Part shown: positions 1-7,203 of the stretch, one piece after another
How positions within the stretch are numbered: the stretch's first letter is position 1
Layout: each line of letters opens with the position of its first letter
From: Chloroflexota bacterium
Lineage (GTDB): Bacteria; Chloroflexota; Anaerolineae; Promineifilales; Promineifilaceae
DNA: 64,000 nt
Reading direction: 5' to 3'
NCBI GenBank assembly: GCA_014584575.1
Contig: JACTMP010000083.1
Location: 20,769 to 84,768 of the forward strand
Made by a program: the position numbers and the translations under genes
Notes under the pieces: generated by a model
Databases searched by the model: none
The model's input: the letters and a program-made list of their open reading frames with translations, nothing else
What the model was told of the DNA's origin: nothing

Positions 1-1
1 C

Positions 2-703
2 TGTGGCACAGGCGAGGATGCCGTCTGGCTGGCGCAGCAGGGCGTGAACGTGACGGCTACAGATGGCTCGGCCGAAATGGTGGAGGTCACGGCCGTGAAA
101 GCGCGACAAGCAGGGGTAGCTGACCGGGTTACAACGGTTCAGCTTTCCTTGCAAGACTTCGCTCAAAGCGGCCATCCCAAGCCCGAAGTCCAAAGCCCGA
201 TCACGCATCACGCATCACGCATCACGCATCACGCCCTACCGATTACCGATTACGACGGCATTCTCAGCAACTTCGGCGGCCTGAACACCGTCAACGAATG
301 GCGGCCATTGGCGGCAAGTCTGGCGCAACTGGTGAAACCAGGCGGCAAAGTGGTGTTGGTGGTGATGGGGCCATGGTGCCCCTGGGAGGTGGGCTGGCAT
401 TTGTTACATGGGGAATGGGGTACGGCCGTGCGCCGTTTCTACACCTCCGCCCCCGCTGTGATTGGCAACAGTGCCATCCCCATCTGGTATCCATCAGCCC
501 GACGGCTGCGCCAGGAATTTGCCCCCTGGTTCCACCACCTGTATACCGAAAGCCTGGGCCTATGGCTGCCCCCCAGTTACCTGGGGCACCTGGTCGAACG
601 CTGGCCCCGCCTCTTTACCCGCCTGCACCAATGGGAACGCCATACCGCCCGCCTCACGGGCGGTTGGGGCGACCACTACATCCTGGTCTTGCAAAAAATG
701 TGA
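2..703 (+). CDS. Class I SAM-dependent methyltransferase (5' end outside window)
   Basis: The frame is open from base 2 and starts inside SAM-binding motif I: the first residues read CGTGEDAVWLAQQGV, the glycine-rich loop after strand 1. The acidic end of strand 2 follows (VTATDGS), then a post-motif region (YDGILSNFGGLNTV). The real start therefore lies before the window. About 14 residues (roughly ITHHASRITHHALPITDY) are encoded by an iterated intergenic-type repeat at 201-254, inserted in frame between motif II and the strand 4 region. The substrate cannot be told. Family call is firm; function is open. Confidence 0.8.
   Translation, partial: CGTGEDAVWLAQQGVNVTATDGSAEMVEVTAVKARQAGVADRVTTVQLSLQDFAQSGHPKPEVQSPITHHASRITHHALPITDYDGILSNFGGLNTVNEWRPLAASLAQLVKPGGKVVLVVMGPWCPWEVGWHLLHGEWGTAVRRFYTSAPAVIGNSAIPIWYPSARRLRQEFAPWFHHLYTESLGLWLPPSYLGHLVERWPRLFTRLHQWERHTARLTGGWGDHYILVLQKM
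201..254 (+). repeat. In-frame micro-iterated repeat inside the methyltransferase gene
   Basis: Four to five tandem copies of a TCACGCA unit run into CCGATTACCGATTACG. The same GATTACCG words make up intergenic repeats at 10386, 12204, 20791 and 42178. Here they are translated in frame as a surface-loop-like insert. Confidence 0.7.
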
Positions 704-738
704 GGAGTCGTGCCCATATAGTTTATCGGGCTGGCGTC

Positions 739-747
739 TGTTACAAT
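739..747 (+). promoter_or_regulatory. Possible extended -10 promoter upstream of the coiled-coil gene
   Basis: TGT-TACAAT fits an extended -10 element (TGn plus a one-mismatch TATAAT). It lies 77 bases before the start at 825. No convincing -35 hexamer is seen. Confidence 0.3.
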
Positions 748-824
748 AGTTGCCATGCACAAACAATTTATATGGTGCGAGCATAAACAAGGCTATCTGT
801 TTACCACGCAAAAGCAGGGCAAAC

Positions 825-1259
825 ATGACCGTTTTAAGTAAAGAAGAAGTCATACACATATTCACCCATCAACTGCCGGAAATACTGGATGAATACCCTG
901 ATCTGGAACCACAGTTGTACCATGTTTTCCTGAAGACCTTTGCCCGCAAGGAAGAAGTGGCGGCTGTACAACAGGAGCTGGCCGAGTTTCGTGAAGAAAC
1001 CCGCGAAGATTTTGCGTTGGTGCGCACCGAAATGCGAGAAGGTTTTGAGCGGGTAGACCAACGTTTTGGGCAAGTGGACCAACGCTTTGATGGGGTAGAC
1101 CAAAGGCTTGATGGGGTAGACCAAAGGCTTGATGGAATAGACGAACGCTTTGAGCAGGTTGACCAACGTTTCGAGCAGTTACATGCCGAGATGCGCCAGG
1201 GGTTTGAGGAAGTATATCGGCGCATAGACCAGTTGGGCGCGGTGGGGAATCCGCAGTGA
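825..1259 (+). CDS. Coiled-coil N-terminal part of a DUF3782-like protein, cut by a frameshift
   Basis: The protein has 144 residues from the ATG at 825; an upstream in-frame start at 750 lacks support. After a short helical domain comes a heptad array (VDQRFGQ, VDQRFDG, VDQRLDG, VDQRLDG, IDERFEQ, VDQRFEQ) encoded by near-identical 21-bp DNA repeats, a strong coiled coil. The family normally continues into LGARWG and then a PD-(D/E)XK-like domain. Here the frame changes near 1239-1243 and ends as LGAVGNPQ-stop. Reading on in the next frame gives WGIRSESLFRETMITILE and joins directly to the ORF at 1279. The two ORFs are therefore one broken gene, and this half alone would lack the nuclease-like domain. 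Confidence 0.75.
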   Translation: MTVLSKEEVIHIFTHQLPEILDEYPDLEPQLYHVFLKTFARKEEVAAVQQELAEFREETREDFALVRTEMREGFERVDQRFGQVDQRFDGVDQRLDGVDQRLDGIDERFEQVDQRFEQLHAEMRQGFEEVYRRIDQLGAVGNPQ

Positions 1260-1278
1260 GTCACTTTTCCGGGAAACG

Positions 1279-1563
1279 ATGATCACCATTTTGGAGAAGA
1301 GTTTTGCGGCAAAGGTGGAAACACGTGACATTGAAGGGGAACAGTTCGACCTTATCATTACCAACGGGTTTCACATCCTGGTGGAGATTGCCGCCAGTGC
1401 CCCACCCCACATCGTCCAGCGTTTGCAGCGGAAACGTGAACTGTACACACGGACAACCGGTGTTGAGCCAGCACGGTTTATCTTTTCGGTAGCATCCATT
1501 CACAGCCGCCGGGCACAGGCGCTGCGTGACGCCGGATTTGAAGTTGTTGAACCCGAAGAGTGA
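1279..1563 (+). CDS. C-terminal PD-(D/E)XK-like domain of the frameshifted DUF3782-like gene
   Basis: The 94 codons encode a compact alpha/beta domain: FDLIITNGFHILVEIAAS, then RKRELYTRTTGVEPARFIF and ALRDAGFEVVEPEE. This matches the C-terminal domain of DUF3782-type proteins, where the strand ending in LVE carries the acidic and E-x-K-like positions; here the residues after LVEI are AAS, so the usual catalytic Lys appears lost. The frame extends backwards without a stop through WGIRSESLFRET to about 1243, in register with the coiled-coil ORF apart from a 2-base deletion (or +1 shift) in a GCGCG tract. Separate expression would need a weak start at 1279 with no clear ribosome site. It ends one base before the convergent proS stop. 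Confidence 0.65.
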   Translation: MITILEKSFAAKVETRDIEGEQFDLIITNGFHILVEIAASAPPHIVQRLQRKRELYTRTTGVEPARFIFSVASIHSRRAQALRDAGFEVVEPEE

Positions 1564-3006
1564 TCAGTAGGCGCGGCCAAAGATGGCCTGGCGAGTAGCC
1601 GGTTTGCCGGTGTAAAAGCAGACGCCACTGCCGCCCGGTTGCTCCAGGGGGAAGCAGCGAATGGTGGCTTTGGTTTCCTCTTTGACGCGGGTTTCCTCGG
1701 CGTCGCTGCCCGCCCACCAGACGCGGGCAAATCCGGTGGACACGGCCGTCTTAAAATCCTCATAATTGGTTACATCGTGGGTGTTCTCGTCGCGGAAGCG
1801 GGTGGCTTTGGCCAGCATGTTCTGTTGAATGTCCGCCAGCAGTGCCGTTACCGTGTGCGCCAGCCCATCTTGTGAGACAAACTGTTTGCCCTCTTTGCCG
1901 GGCACATCGCGCCGGGCCAGAGCAACCGTATGGTTTTCTACGTCGCGCGGGCCGATTTCCAGGCGCAGCGGCACACCGCGCAGCTCCCAATCATTAAACT
2001 TGTAACCAGGCGTCAGGTTTTCGCGGTCATCCACTTTCACACGCACACCGGCCTCAACGAGAATTTGTTGGAGGCGGTGAGTGGCGTTGAGTACGGCCGT
2101 TTTGTCTTCATCTTTGCGGTAAATGGGCACCATCACCACCTGGTAAGGTGCTAACCGGGGCGGCAGCACCAGCCCATTATCATCCCCATGCGTCATAATG
2201 ATCGCCCCCACAAAGCGGGTGCTGAGGCCCCAGGATGTTGTCCAGCAATGCTGCAACTCGTTGTTGGTGTCCAGATATTGAATGCCAAACGCCCGCGCAA
2301 AGTTCTGCCCCAAATTGTGCGAAGTACCGGATTGCAGCGCCTTGCCGTCGCCCATCATCGCTTCGATGGTCAAGGTCTGGTCCGCCCCGGCAAACCGTTC
2401 CATCGCCGACTTTTCGCCGGGGATAACGGGTACGGCCGCTTCATTGATGGCAAAATCGGCGTACACATCCAGCATCATCCGCGTGCGTTCGTCCGCTTCG
2501 GCAGCGGTAGCGTGGGCGGTGTGCCCTTCCTGCCAGAAGAATTCCAACGTGCGCAGGAATAACTTGGTGCGCAGTTCCCAGCGCACCACACTGTTCCACA
2601 GGTTGATGAGGATGGGCAGGTCGCGGTAACTTTGCACCCAATTGGCATAAGCATGGCCGATCATCGTCTCCGAGGTGGGACGCACCACAATCGGCTCGGC
2701 CAATTCCTGTCCACCGCCATGTGTGACGACGGCCAGTTCCGGCGCAAACCCTTCCACGTGCTGCGCCTCTTTTTGCAGGAAGCTCATGGGGATGAACATG
2801 GGGAAACCGGCGTTCTGCACGCCGGTGGCTTTGAAGCGGCGGTCGAGAGCGGCCTGGATATTCTCCCAGAGCGTCCAGCCATATGGCTTCACAATCATGG
2901 TACCGCGCACCGGGCCATAGTCGGCCAGGTCGGCCTTTAGCACCAGGGAGTTGTACCACTCGTTGTAATCTTCGGAGCGGGAAATGAGTTTGTCTTTGTC
3001 TGCCAT
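1564..3006 (-). CDS. proS: Prolyl-tRNA synthetase, archaeal/eukaryal-type (ProS type 3)
   Basis: A class II aminoacyl-tRNA synthetase of 480 residues that charges tRNA-Pro in the cytoplasm. Motif 2 (RPTSETMIGHAYANWV, then VVRWELRTKLFLRTLEFFWQEGHTAHAT) and motif 3 (GLSTRFVGAIIMTHGDDNGLVLPPRLAP) are clear, followed by the anticodon-binding domain. The C-terminus (GVCFYTGKPATRQAIFGRAY) ends in the aromatic residue typical of the short type 3 enzymes, and the bacterial INS editing insert is absent. Such enzymes depend on trans-editing factors; a YbaK-type deacylase lies at 9902. A sigma-A promoter (3082-3110) and a terminator-like hairpin (3018-3056) precede the start, which suggests attenuation. 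Confidence 0.97.
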   Translation of the reverse strand: MADKDKLISRSEDYNEWYNSLVLKADLADYGPVRGTMIVKPYGWTLWENIQAALDRRFKATGVQNAGFPMFIPMSFLQKEAQHVEGFAPELAVVTHGGGQELAEPIVVRPTSETMIGHAYANWVQSYRDLPILINLWNSVVRWELRTKLFLRTLEFFWQEGHTAHATAAEADERTRMMLDVYADFAINEAAVPVIPGEKSAMERFAGADQTLTIEAMMGDGKALQSGTSHNLGQNFARAFGIQYLDTNNELQHCWTTSWGLSTRFVGAIIMTHGDDNGLVLPPRLAPYQVVMVPIYRKDEDKTAVLNATHRLQQILVEAGVRVKVDDRENLTPGYKFNDWELRGVPLRLEIGPRDVENHTVALARRDVPGKEGKQFVSQDGLAHTVTALLADIQQNMLAKATRFRDENTHDVTNYEDFKTAVSTGFARVWWAGSDAEETRVKEETKATIRCFPLEQPGGSGVCFYTGKPATRQAIFGRAY

Positions 3007-3017
3007 CAGTTGTATTC

Positions 3018-3056
3018 CAAAAAGACCCTTCGGGTTTGGGGAAACCCGAAGGGTCT
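3018..3056 (-). terminator. Terminator-like hairpin in the proS leader (AGACC hairpin family)
   Basis: Perfect 15-bp stem at 3023-3037 and 3042-3056 around a 4-base loop. Read on the minus strand it is followed at once by five U residues. It lies about 20 bases downstream of the predicted transcription start and 12 bases before the proS ATG, so full-length mRNA must read through it. It belongs to the same hairpin family as 26528, 34677 and 36717. Confidence 0.65.
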
Positions 3057-3081
3057 GCGTTTCAGGTTTTTGCGAAGGGGA

Positions 3082-3110
3082 AGTATAACAATCCGCCAGA
3101 GGTGCGTCAA
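3082..3110 (-). promoter_or_regulatory. Sigma-A promoter of proS
   Basis: On the minus strand the hexamers read TTGACG - 17 bases - TATACT. That is five of six matches in each box with ideal spacing. The start site would fall near 3075, giving a leader of about 70 bases that contains the hairpin at 3018-3056. Confidence 0.7.
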
Positions 3111-3295
3111 AAGTGCGTACAGGAGATGGGTAAACCGTGAAATTTTCGTTTGAAGAGGGGCGTAATCCTTAAAAATGCTTGCCATCTCCTGTGGATTGCT
3201 TTAACATGCGTGTTTATCACCTCTGGTAACAGGGGTAAAAACATATCTCTGCCAGGCTGTGCCTGGACGTTCTACACAAAGGAAGGAAGAAACTC

Positions 3296-3490
3296 ATGGC
3301 TTATAGTGTAAAGAATTCCAAAGGCAGCACCTATTTTCTGCACAAGCGGGACACGACGTTGAAAAACGGCCGTACCCAAACCATCTACTTCTTTGCGAAA
3401 GAAGTGAAAGATGGCGCTTTGGATGCCGTACCCGCCGGGTATCAGGTATCGGAAAGCAAGAATGGCTTGCCGGTCTTGAAAAAGGCCTAG
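3296..3490 (+). CDS. Conserved small basic protein of unknown function
   Basis: A 64-residue soluble protein (YSVKNSKGSTYFLHKRDT, then GRTQTIYFFAKEVKDGALDAVPAGYQV, ending KNGLPVLKK). The start is backed by GGAAGGAAG seven to ten bases upstream. It has no signal peptide or membrane segment. The pattern of short strands with TYFLH and IYFFAK looks like a compact beta fold common in small Chloroflexota and cyanobacterial hypothetical proteins, but I cannot assign a function. It is monocistronic, with its own strong terminator at 3513-3541, which suggests a separately and perhaps highly expressed product. Confidence 0.85.
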   Translation: MAYSVKNSKGSTYFLHKRDTTLKNGRTQTIYFFAKEVKDGALDAVPAGYQVSESKNGLPVLKKA

Positions 3491-3512
3491 TCGTTCCTGG
3501 TTTTTTGTTGAT

Positions 3513-3541
3513 AGCCCCAACCTGGTTGTTGGGGCTTTTTG
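3513..3541 (+). terminator. Rho-independent terminator of the small-protein gene
   Basis: An AGCCCCAA / TTGGGGCT stem (3513-3520 with 3529-3536) with an 8-base loop, followed by a run of T. It lies 22 bases after the stop codon at 3490. Confidence 0.85.
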
Positions 3542-3575
3542 TTTTCTGGTGGGGAAGATGGGGCGCGGATTGACA

Positions 3576-3617
3576 GGATAAACGCAGATTTTTGATCTTG
3601 ATAATCCGTGTTTATCC
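3576..3617. repeat. Imperfect inverted repeat of the GGATAAACGC type
   Basis: GGATAAACGCAGATT (3576-3590) faces AATCCGTGTTTATCC (3603-3617) across a 12-base loop; 13 to 14 of 15 positions pair. A relic with related words (CGCAGATT, CGCGGATAAT) occurs at about 49195-49225. It fills the gap before the fumarylacetoacetase gene. Confidence 0.55.
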
Positions 3618-3644
3618 GCGTTCCATTGTTTTGGACAGGCATAG

Positions 3645-4922
3645 ATGGTTGAATCTTTTATAGAAGTGGCTGAAGAGTCGCACTTTTCGTTGCACAACTT
3701 GCCGTGGGGGGTGTTTTGTGTGCGGGACGACGGCCGTCCGCGCATCGGTACGCGCCTGGGGGATTGGGTGGTGGACACGGCCGTCTTGCAGGCGCAGGGG
3801 TTGTTTGATGGGGAAATGTTGCGGGATACGGCCGTGTTTGACCAGCCCACGCTGAACGCCTTCATGGCGCTGGGCGCGCCGGCCTGGGCAGAAGCCCGCG
3901 CCACCCTGCAAACACTGCTGGCGGCAGATAACCCGACGCTGCGCGATAATGCCGCACTGCGGTCGCAGGTCTTCCACCCCCTGACCGACGTGACTATGCA
4001 CCTGCCCGCCGCCATTGGCGACTACACTGATTTTTACGCTTCGGAGTACCACGCCGCCAATGTGGGCAAGATGTTCCGCCCGGATGACGCCCCCTTGCTG
4101 CCAAATTGGAAACAGTTGCCGGTGGGGTATCACGGCCGTGCCAGTTCCATTGTTTTGAGTGGGACGGAAGTGAGACGGCCGTGTGGTCAAATCCTGCCAC
4201 CTGGCACTGTTGCTCCTATTTTTGCGCCCACTGCCGAACTGGATTTTGAACTGGAAATGGGCTTTTTCATCAGCCCCGGCAATGCTTTGGGGCAGCCCAT
4301 CCCCGTTGATCAGGCAGAGGAACATATCTTTGGCCTGGTGTTGGTGAATGATTGGAGCGCCCGCGATATTCAGCGGTGGGAATACCGGCCGCTTGGCCCA
4401 TTTTTGGCCAAGAATTTTGCCACTTCCATTTCACCCTGGGTAGTGACGCTGGCGGCGTTACGGCCGTTTCAAACCCTCGGCCCCACTCAAGACCCAACGC
4501 CCTTGACCTACCTGCAAATCACAAATACGACCTATAACATTCACCTGGAAATCTCACTCAAAAGCAAAGAGATGGAGACGCCGCTGGTCATCAGCCGCAG
4601 CAATATGCGCCATCTATACTGGAGCATGGCGCAAATGGCGGCGCACCACACCATCACCGGCTGCAACCTGCGCCCCGGCGATTTGCTGGCCACAGGCACC
4701 ATCAGCGGGCCAACGGCCGATTCATGCGGCAGCCTATTGGAACTGGGCTGGCGTGGAACCAGGCCAATCAGCCTGCCCACCGGTGAAATACGCACGTTTT
4801 TGCAAGACGGCGACGAAGTGACGATCACCGGTTGGGCGCAAGGGGATGGGTATCGTGTGGGATTTGGGGAGGTATACGGCCGTGTAACCGGAAACTTGAG
4901 AGATGGAGTGAGTTATACCTGA
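3645..4922 (+). CDS. fahA: Fumarylacetoacetase
   Basis: Hydrolyses 4-fumarylacetoacetate to fumarate and acetoacetate, the last step of tyrosine/homogentisate breakdown. At 425 residues it has the full length of the family. Visible landmarks are the N-terminal domain (LPWGVFCVRDDGRPRIGTRLGDWVVD), then DYTDFYASEYHAANVG with the metal and catalytic residues, VGYHGRASSIVLSG, the metal-binding DFELEMGFF, LVNDWSARDIQRWEY, PFLAKNFATSISPWVV, and GDLLATGTISGP. No other homogentisate pathway gene is in the window, so it stands alone here. The start at 3645 gives a slightly extended N-terminus; no Shine-Dalgarno is seen. Confidence 0.95.
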   Translation: MVESFIEVAEESHFSLHNLPWGVFCVRDDGRPRIGTRLGDWVVDTAVLQAQGLFDGEMLRDTAVFDQPTLNAFMALGAPAWAEARATLQTLLAADNPTLRDNAALRSQVFHPLTDVTMHLPAAIGDYTDFYASEYHAANVGKMFRPDDAPLLPNWKQLPVGYHGRASSIVLSGTEVRRPCGQILPPGTVAPIFAPTAELDFELEMGFFISPGNALGQPIPVDQAEEHIFGLVLVNDWSARDIQRWEYRPLGPFLAKNFATSISPWVVTLAALRPFQTLGPTQDPTPLTYLQITNTTYNIHLEISLKSKEMETPLVISRSNMRHLYWSMAQMAAHHTITGCNLRPGDLLATGTISGPTADSCGSLLELGWRGTRPISLPTGEIRTFLQDGDEVTITGWAQGDGYRVGFGEVYGRVTGNLRDGVSYT

Positions 4923-4968
4923 CAAGGTGACAAGGTGACATCTGACAAGGTGACAAAAATGTCAGATT
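4920..4968. repeat. TGACAAGG micro-iterated repeat
   Basis: Three copies of TGACAAGG(T) in tandem arrangement, ending in AATGTCAG that can pair with CTGACA near the start. It begins at the fumarylacetoacetase stop codon and is one of several wordy spacer repeats. A TATAAT box (4983-4988) with no clear -35 follows, 41 bases before the next start. Confidence 0.5.
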
Positions 4969-5028
4969 ATGACCTTTGCCAGTATAATCTCTCATTCTCT
5001 CAGTCTCCCAATCTCGAACTGAACGATC

Positions 5029-6459
5029 ATGCTGCTGAAATACTTTTATGACGACAAACTGGCTCACGCCTCCTATCTGGTGGGCTGCCAGGCCACGGGC
5101 GAGGCGCTGATCATTGATCCGGGGCGCGACATTGCCCCCTACCAACACGTGGCGGAAACAAACGGGATGCGTATCGTCGGCGCGGCCGAAACCCATATCC
5201 ATGCCGATTTTGTTTCCGGCGCACGCGAACTGGCGGAGCAGGCGGGGGCCACGCTCTATGTCTCAGACGAAGGTGATGCGCAGTGGAAATACCGGTATCT
5301 GGCTGGTTATACACACCGTTTGCTGCGGGAGGGCGACCATATTCACGTGGGCAGGCTGCGGCTGGAGGTGCTGCACACACCAGGCCATACACCGGAGCAT
5401 CTTTCCTTTGTTTTGACCGATGCGGGCGGCGGCGCCGACCGGCCCATGGGCATTTTCACCGGGGATTTTGTGTTTGTGGGCGCGGTGGGGCGCCCCGACT
5501 TGTTGGAAAAGGCGGCGGGATTAACGGGCACGGCCGTGACCGGCGCACAGGCTATGTTTCACTCCCTGCAACGTTTCAAACAACTCCCTGACTATTTACA
5601 GGTCTGGCCGACGCACGGCGCGGGCAGCGTTTGTGGCAAAGGGTTGGGGTCTATTCCTTCCAGCACGGTGGGGTATGAAAAATTGTTTAACCCGGCGCTG
5701 GCTTACACGGACGAGGCGGCATTTATAGCTTACCTGCTGGCCGATCAACCGGAATCCCCGCCTTACTTTGGGCGAATGAAGCAGGTGAACAAGGATGGCC
5801 CGCGGCTGCTGCATCATATACCTGCCCCGGCGCAGTTGCCCGCTGACCATCTGCCGGTGTTGTTAGCCGGTGGCGTGCAGGTGGTGGATACACGGCCGTC
5901 GCCAGCCTTTGCCGCCCAACACCTGCCAGGTACGCTCCATATCCCGGTGGACATGCTGGTAACCTGGGCTGGCTGGTTGGTATCCTATGATCAGCCGCTT
6001 TACCTGATTGTAGATACACCGCAACTGCCCCTTGTTTGGCGCGACCTGGCCTCTATCGGTCTGGATCAGATTGCCGGTTATTTTGACACGGCCGTCATCC
6101 AAACCCTGGCGCAACAAGGGGCAACCATGCAAGCCTATCAAACGGCCACCCCCGACCAGATTGCCCCCCGCATTTTGAGCGGTGACGTGCTGGCGCTGGA
6201 TGTGCGCAACCAGAGTGAATGGGATGAGCGGCACATCCCCGGTGCGCACCATATCATGTTGGGCTATTTGCCGCACCATTTACCGGAGTTGGCAGACGGC
6301 CGTGCCATTGCCGTGATCTGCGAAGCTGGCCGCCGCTCCGCCATCGCCGCCGCTATCTTGTGCAATCGTGGTTTCACCGAAACAATCAATTTGCAAGGGG
6401 GACTCCACGAGTGGACGCAGGCCGGTTTCCCCGTTGTGCGTGGTGTGCGTGGCCGGTAA
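5029..6459 (+). CDS. MBL-fold persulfide-dioxygenase-like protein with two rhodanese domains
   Basis: Residues 1-240 form a metallo-beta-lactamase domain with the metal ligands of the glyoxalase II/persulfide dioxygenase group: THIHAD (His56, His58, Asp60), GHTPEH (His120) and GDFVFVGAVGRPDL (Asp146). A first rhodanese-like domain at about 280-360 lacks an active-site Cys and is presumably structural. The second, about 375-470, has the catalytic loop CEAGRRS with Cys431. Proteins of this build oxidise glutathione- or coenzyme A-bound persulfide to sulfite/thiosulfate in sulfide detoxification (family knowledge). At 476 residues it matches the CstB-like architecture. It appears monocistronic. 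Confidence 0.88.
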   Translation: MLLKYFYDDKLAHASYLVGCQATGEALIIDPGRDIAPYQHVAETNGMRIVGAAETHIHADFVSGARELAEQAGATLYVSDEGDAQWKYRYLAGYTHRLLREGDHIHVGRLRLEVLHTPGHTPEHLSFVLTDAGGGADRPMGIFTGDFVFVGAVGRPDLLEKAAGLTGTAVTGAQAMFHSLQRFKQLPDYLQVWPTHGAGSVCGKGLGSIPSSTVGYEKLFNPALAYTDEAAFIAYLLADQPESPPYFGRMKQVNKDGPRLLHHIPAPAQLPADHLPVLLAGGVQVVDTRPSPAFAAQHLPGTLHIPVDMLVTWAGWLVSYDQPLYLIVDTPQLPLVWRDLASIGLDQIAGYFDTAVIQTLAQQGATMQAYQTATPDQIAPRILSGDVLALDVRNQSEWDERHIPGAHHIMLGYLPHHLPELADGRAIAVICEAGRRSAIAAAILCNRGFTETINLQGGLHEWTQAGFPVVRGVRGR

Positions 6460-6574
6460 GCAAGCAGCGGCGCGGCTTATACAGATGTGGCCGACAACCC
6501 TTCACTGTGGTACGCTTCCCGACCAGATTGGAGCTGTTGTATCTGTGTATTGAATTTTTTTGAAGGAGAAAATT

Positions 6575-7159
6575 ATGCCGAGTGAACTTTCAAACCAAAC
6601 AGGCCGCGCCGGCAGCGCTACCGGTGTGGGACCCCAAATACAGGAAGGAGCGATTAGCCGCCTGGTTGTCATCACCTTTGCCGACCCGGCGCAGGCAGAA
6701 GGTTTGTACAAATCGCTGCTGGAATTAGATAAACAAGGGGCGGTCAATTTGGAAGACGCCGTTTTTGTCTCCAGAAATACAGAAGGTAAACTGGCGGTAG
6801 ATGAGCGTGTGCACAATGAGAAACGCAGCGGTACCGTCAAGGGGGCGGTGTTGGGTACGCTCATTGGTTTTATGCTGGGCGGGCCGGTGCTGGGTCTGGC
6901 TGGCGGCGCTATTGTGGGCCGTCTGATTGGCAAACGGATGGATTTCGGTATTGACGAAGGCACCATCCAATCCGTGTCGGCGGCGGTGGATGAAGGGCAG
7001 ACGGCACTGTTTATTATGGGTTCGGCCAGTCATGCGCCCTCGGTTGTAGAGACGTTTCGGAAATTCCAGGGTACCATCATTGAAACAACAGTGGAACCAG
7101 AGGCGCGGGCGCGTCTGCAGCGGGCGCTGGATGAGGAAAACGAAGCCGACCAGCCATAA
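6575..7159 (+). CDS. DUF1269-type protein with a glycine-zipper hairpin
   Basis: About 194 residues from ATG 6575, chosen because AAGGAG sits six bases before it; the TTG further upstream would overlap that site. An alpha/beta segment (LVVITFADPAQAEGLYKSLLELD, then VNLEDAVFVSRN) is followed by a glycine-rich hydrophobic hairpin at about 88-115 (GAVLGTLIGFMLGGPVLGL, AGGAIVGRLIG), then a second alpha/beta segment (TALFIMGSA). This is the DUF1269 pattern, a presumed inner-membrane-associated stress protein of unknown action. The gene is isolated and converges on the zinc-ribbon protein gene at 7198. Confidence 0.8.
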   Translation: MPSELSNQTGRAGSATGVGPQIQEGAISRLVVITFADPAQAEGLYKSLLELDKQGAVNLEDAVFVSRNTEGKLAVDERVHNEKRSGTVKGAVLGTLIGFMLGGPVLGLAGGAIVGRLIGKRMDFGIDEGTIQSVSAAVDEGQTALFIMGSASHAPSVVETFRKFQGTIIETTVEPEARARLQRALDEENEADQP

Positions 7160-7169
7160 CCAATCAGCG

Positions 7170-7203
7170 GATTAGAGATTGGTTCAAATCCCGATCTCTA
7201 ATC
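7170..7203. repeat. Inverted repeat between convergent genes, overlapping a stop codon
   Basis: GATTAGAGAT (7170-7179) pairs with ATCTCTAATC (7194-7203) around a 14-base loop. It lies between two convergent genes and may act as a bidirectional terminator. Its right arm supplies the TAG stop and last codons of the minus-strand gene ending at 7198. Confidence 0.55.

Noticed and set aside
201..240. CRISPR-like short tandem array
   Set aside because: The units are 7 to 8 bp without spacers, and they lie in frame inside a gene.
3061..3290. A T-box riboswitch in the proS leader
   Set aside because: No AGGGTGGNACCGCG-type T-box or specifier stem is seen between the promoter and start; only the AGACC hairpin is present.
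7180..7195. A tRNA T-loop-like GGTTCAAATCCC motif
   Set aside because: Flanking bases do not form the T stem, and no acceptor or anticodon stem can be drawn; it lies in an inverted repeat between convergent genes.
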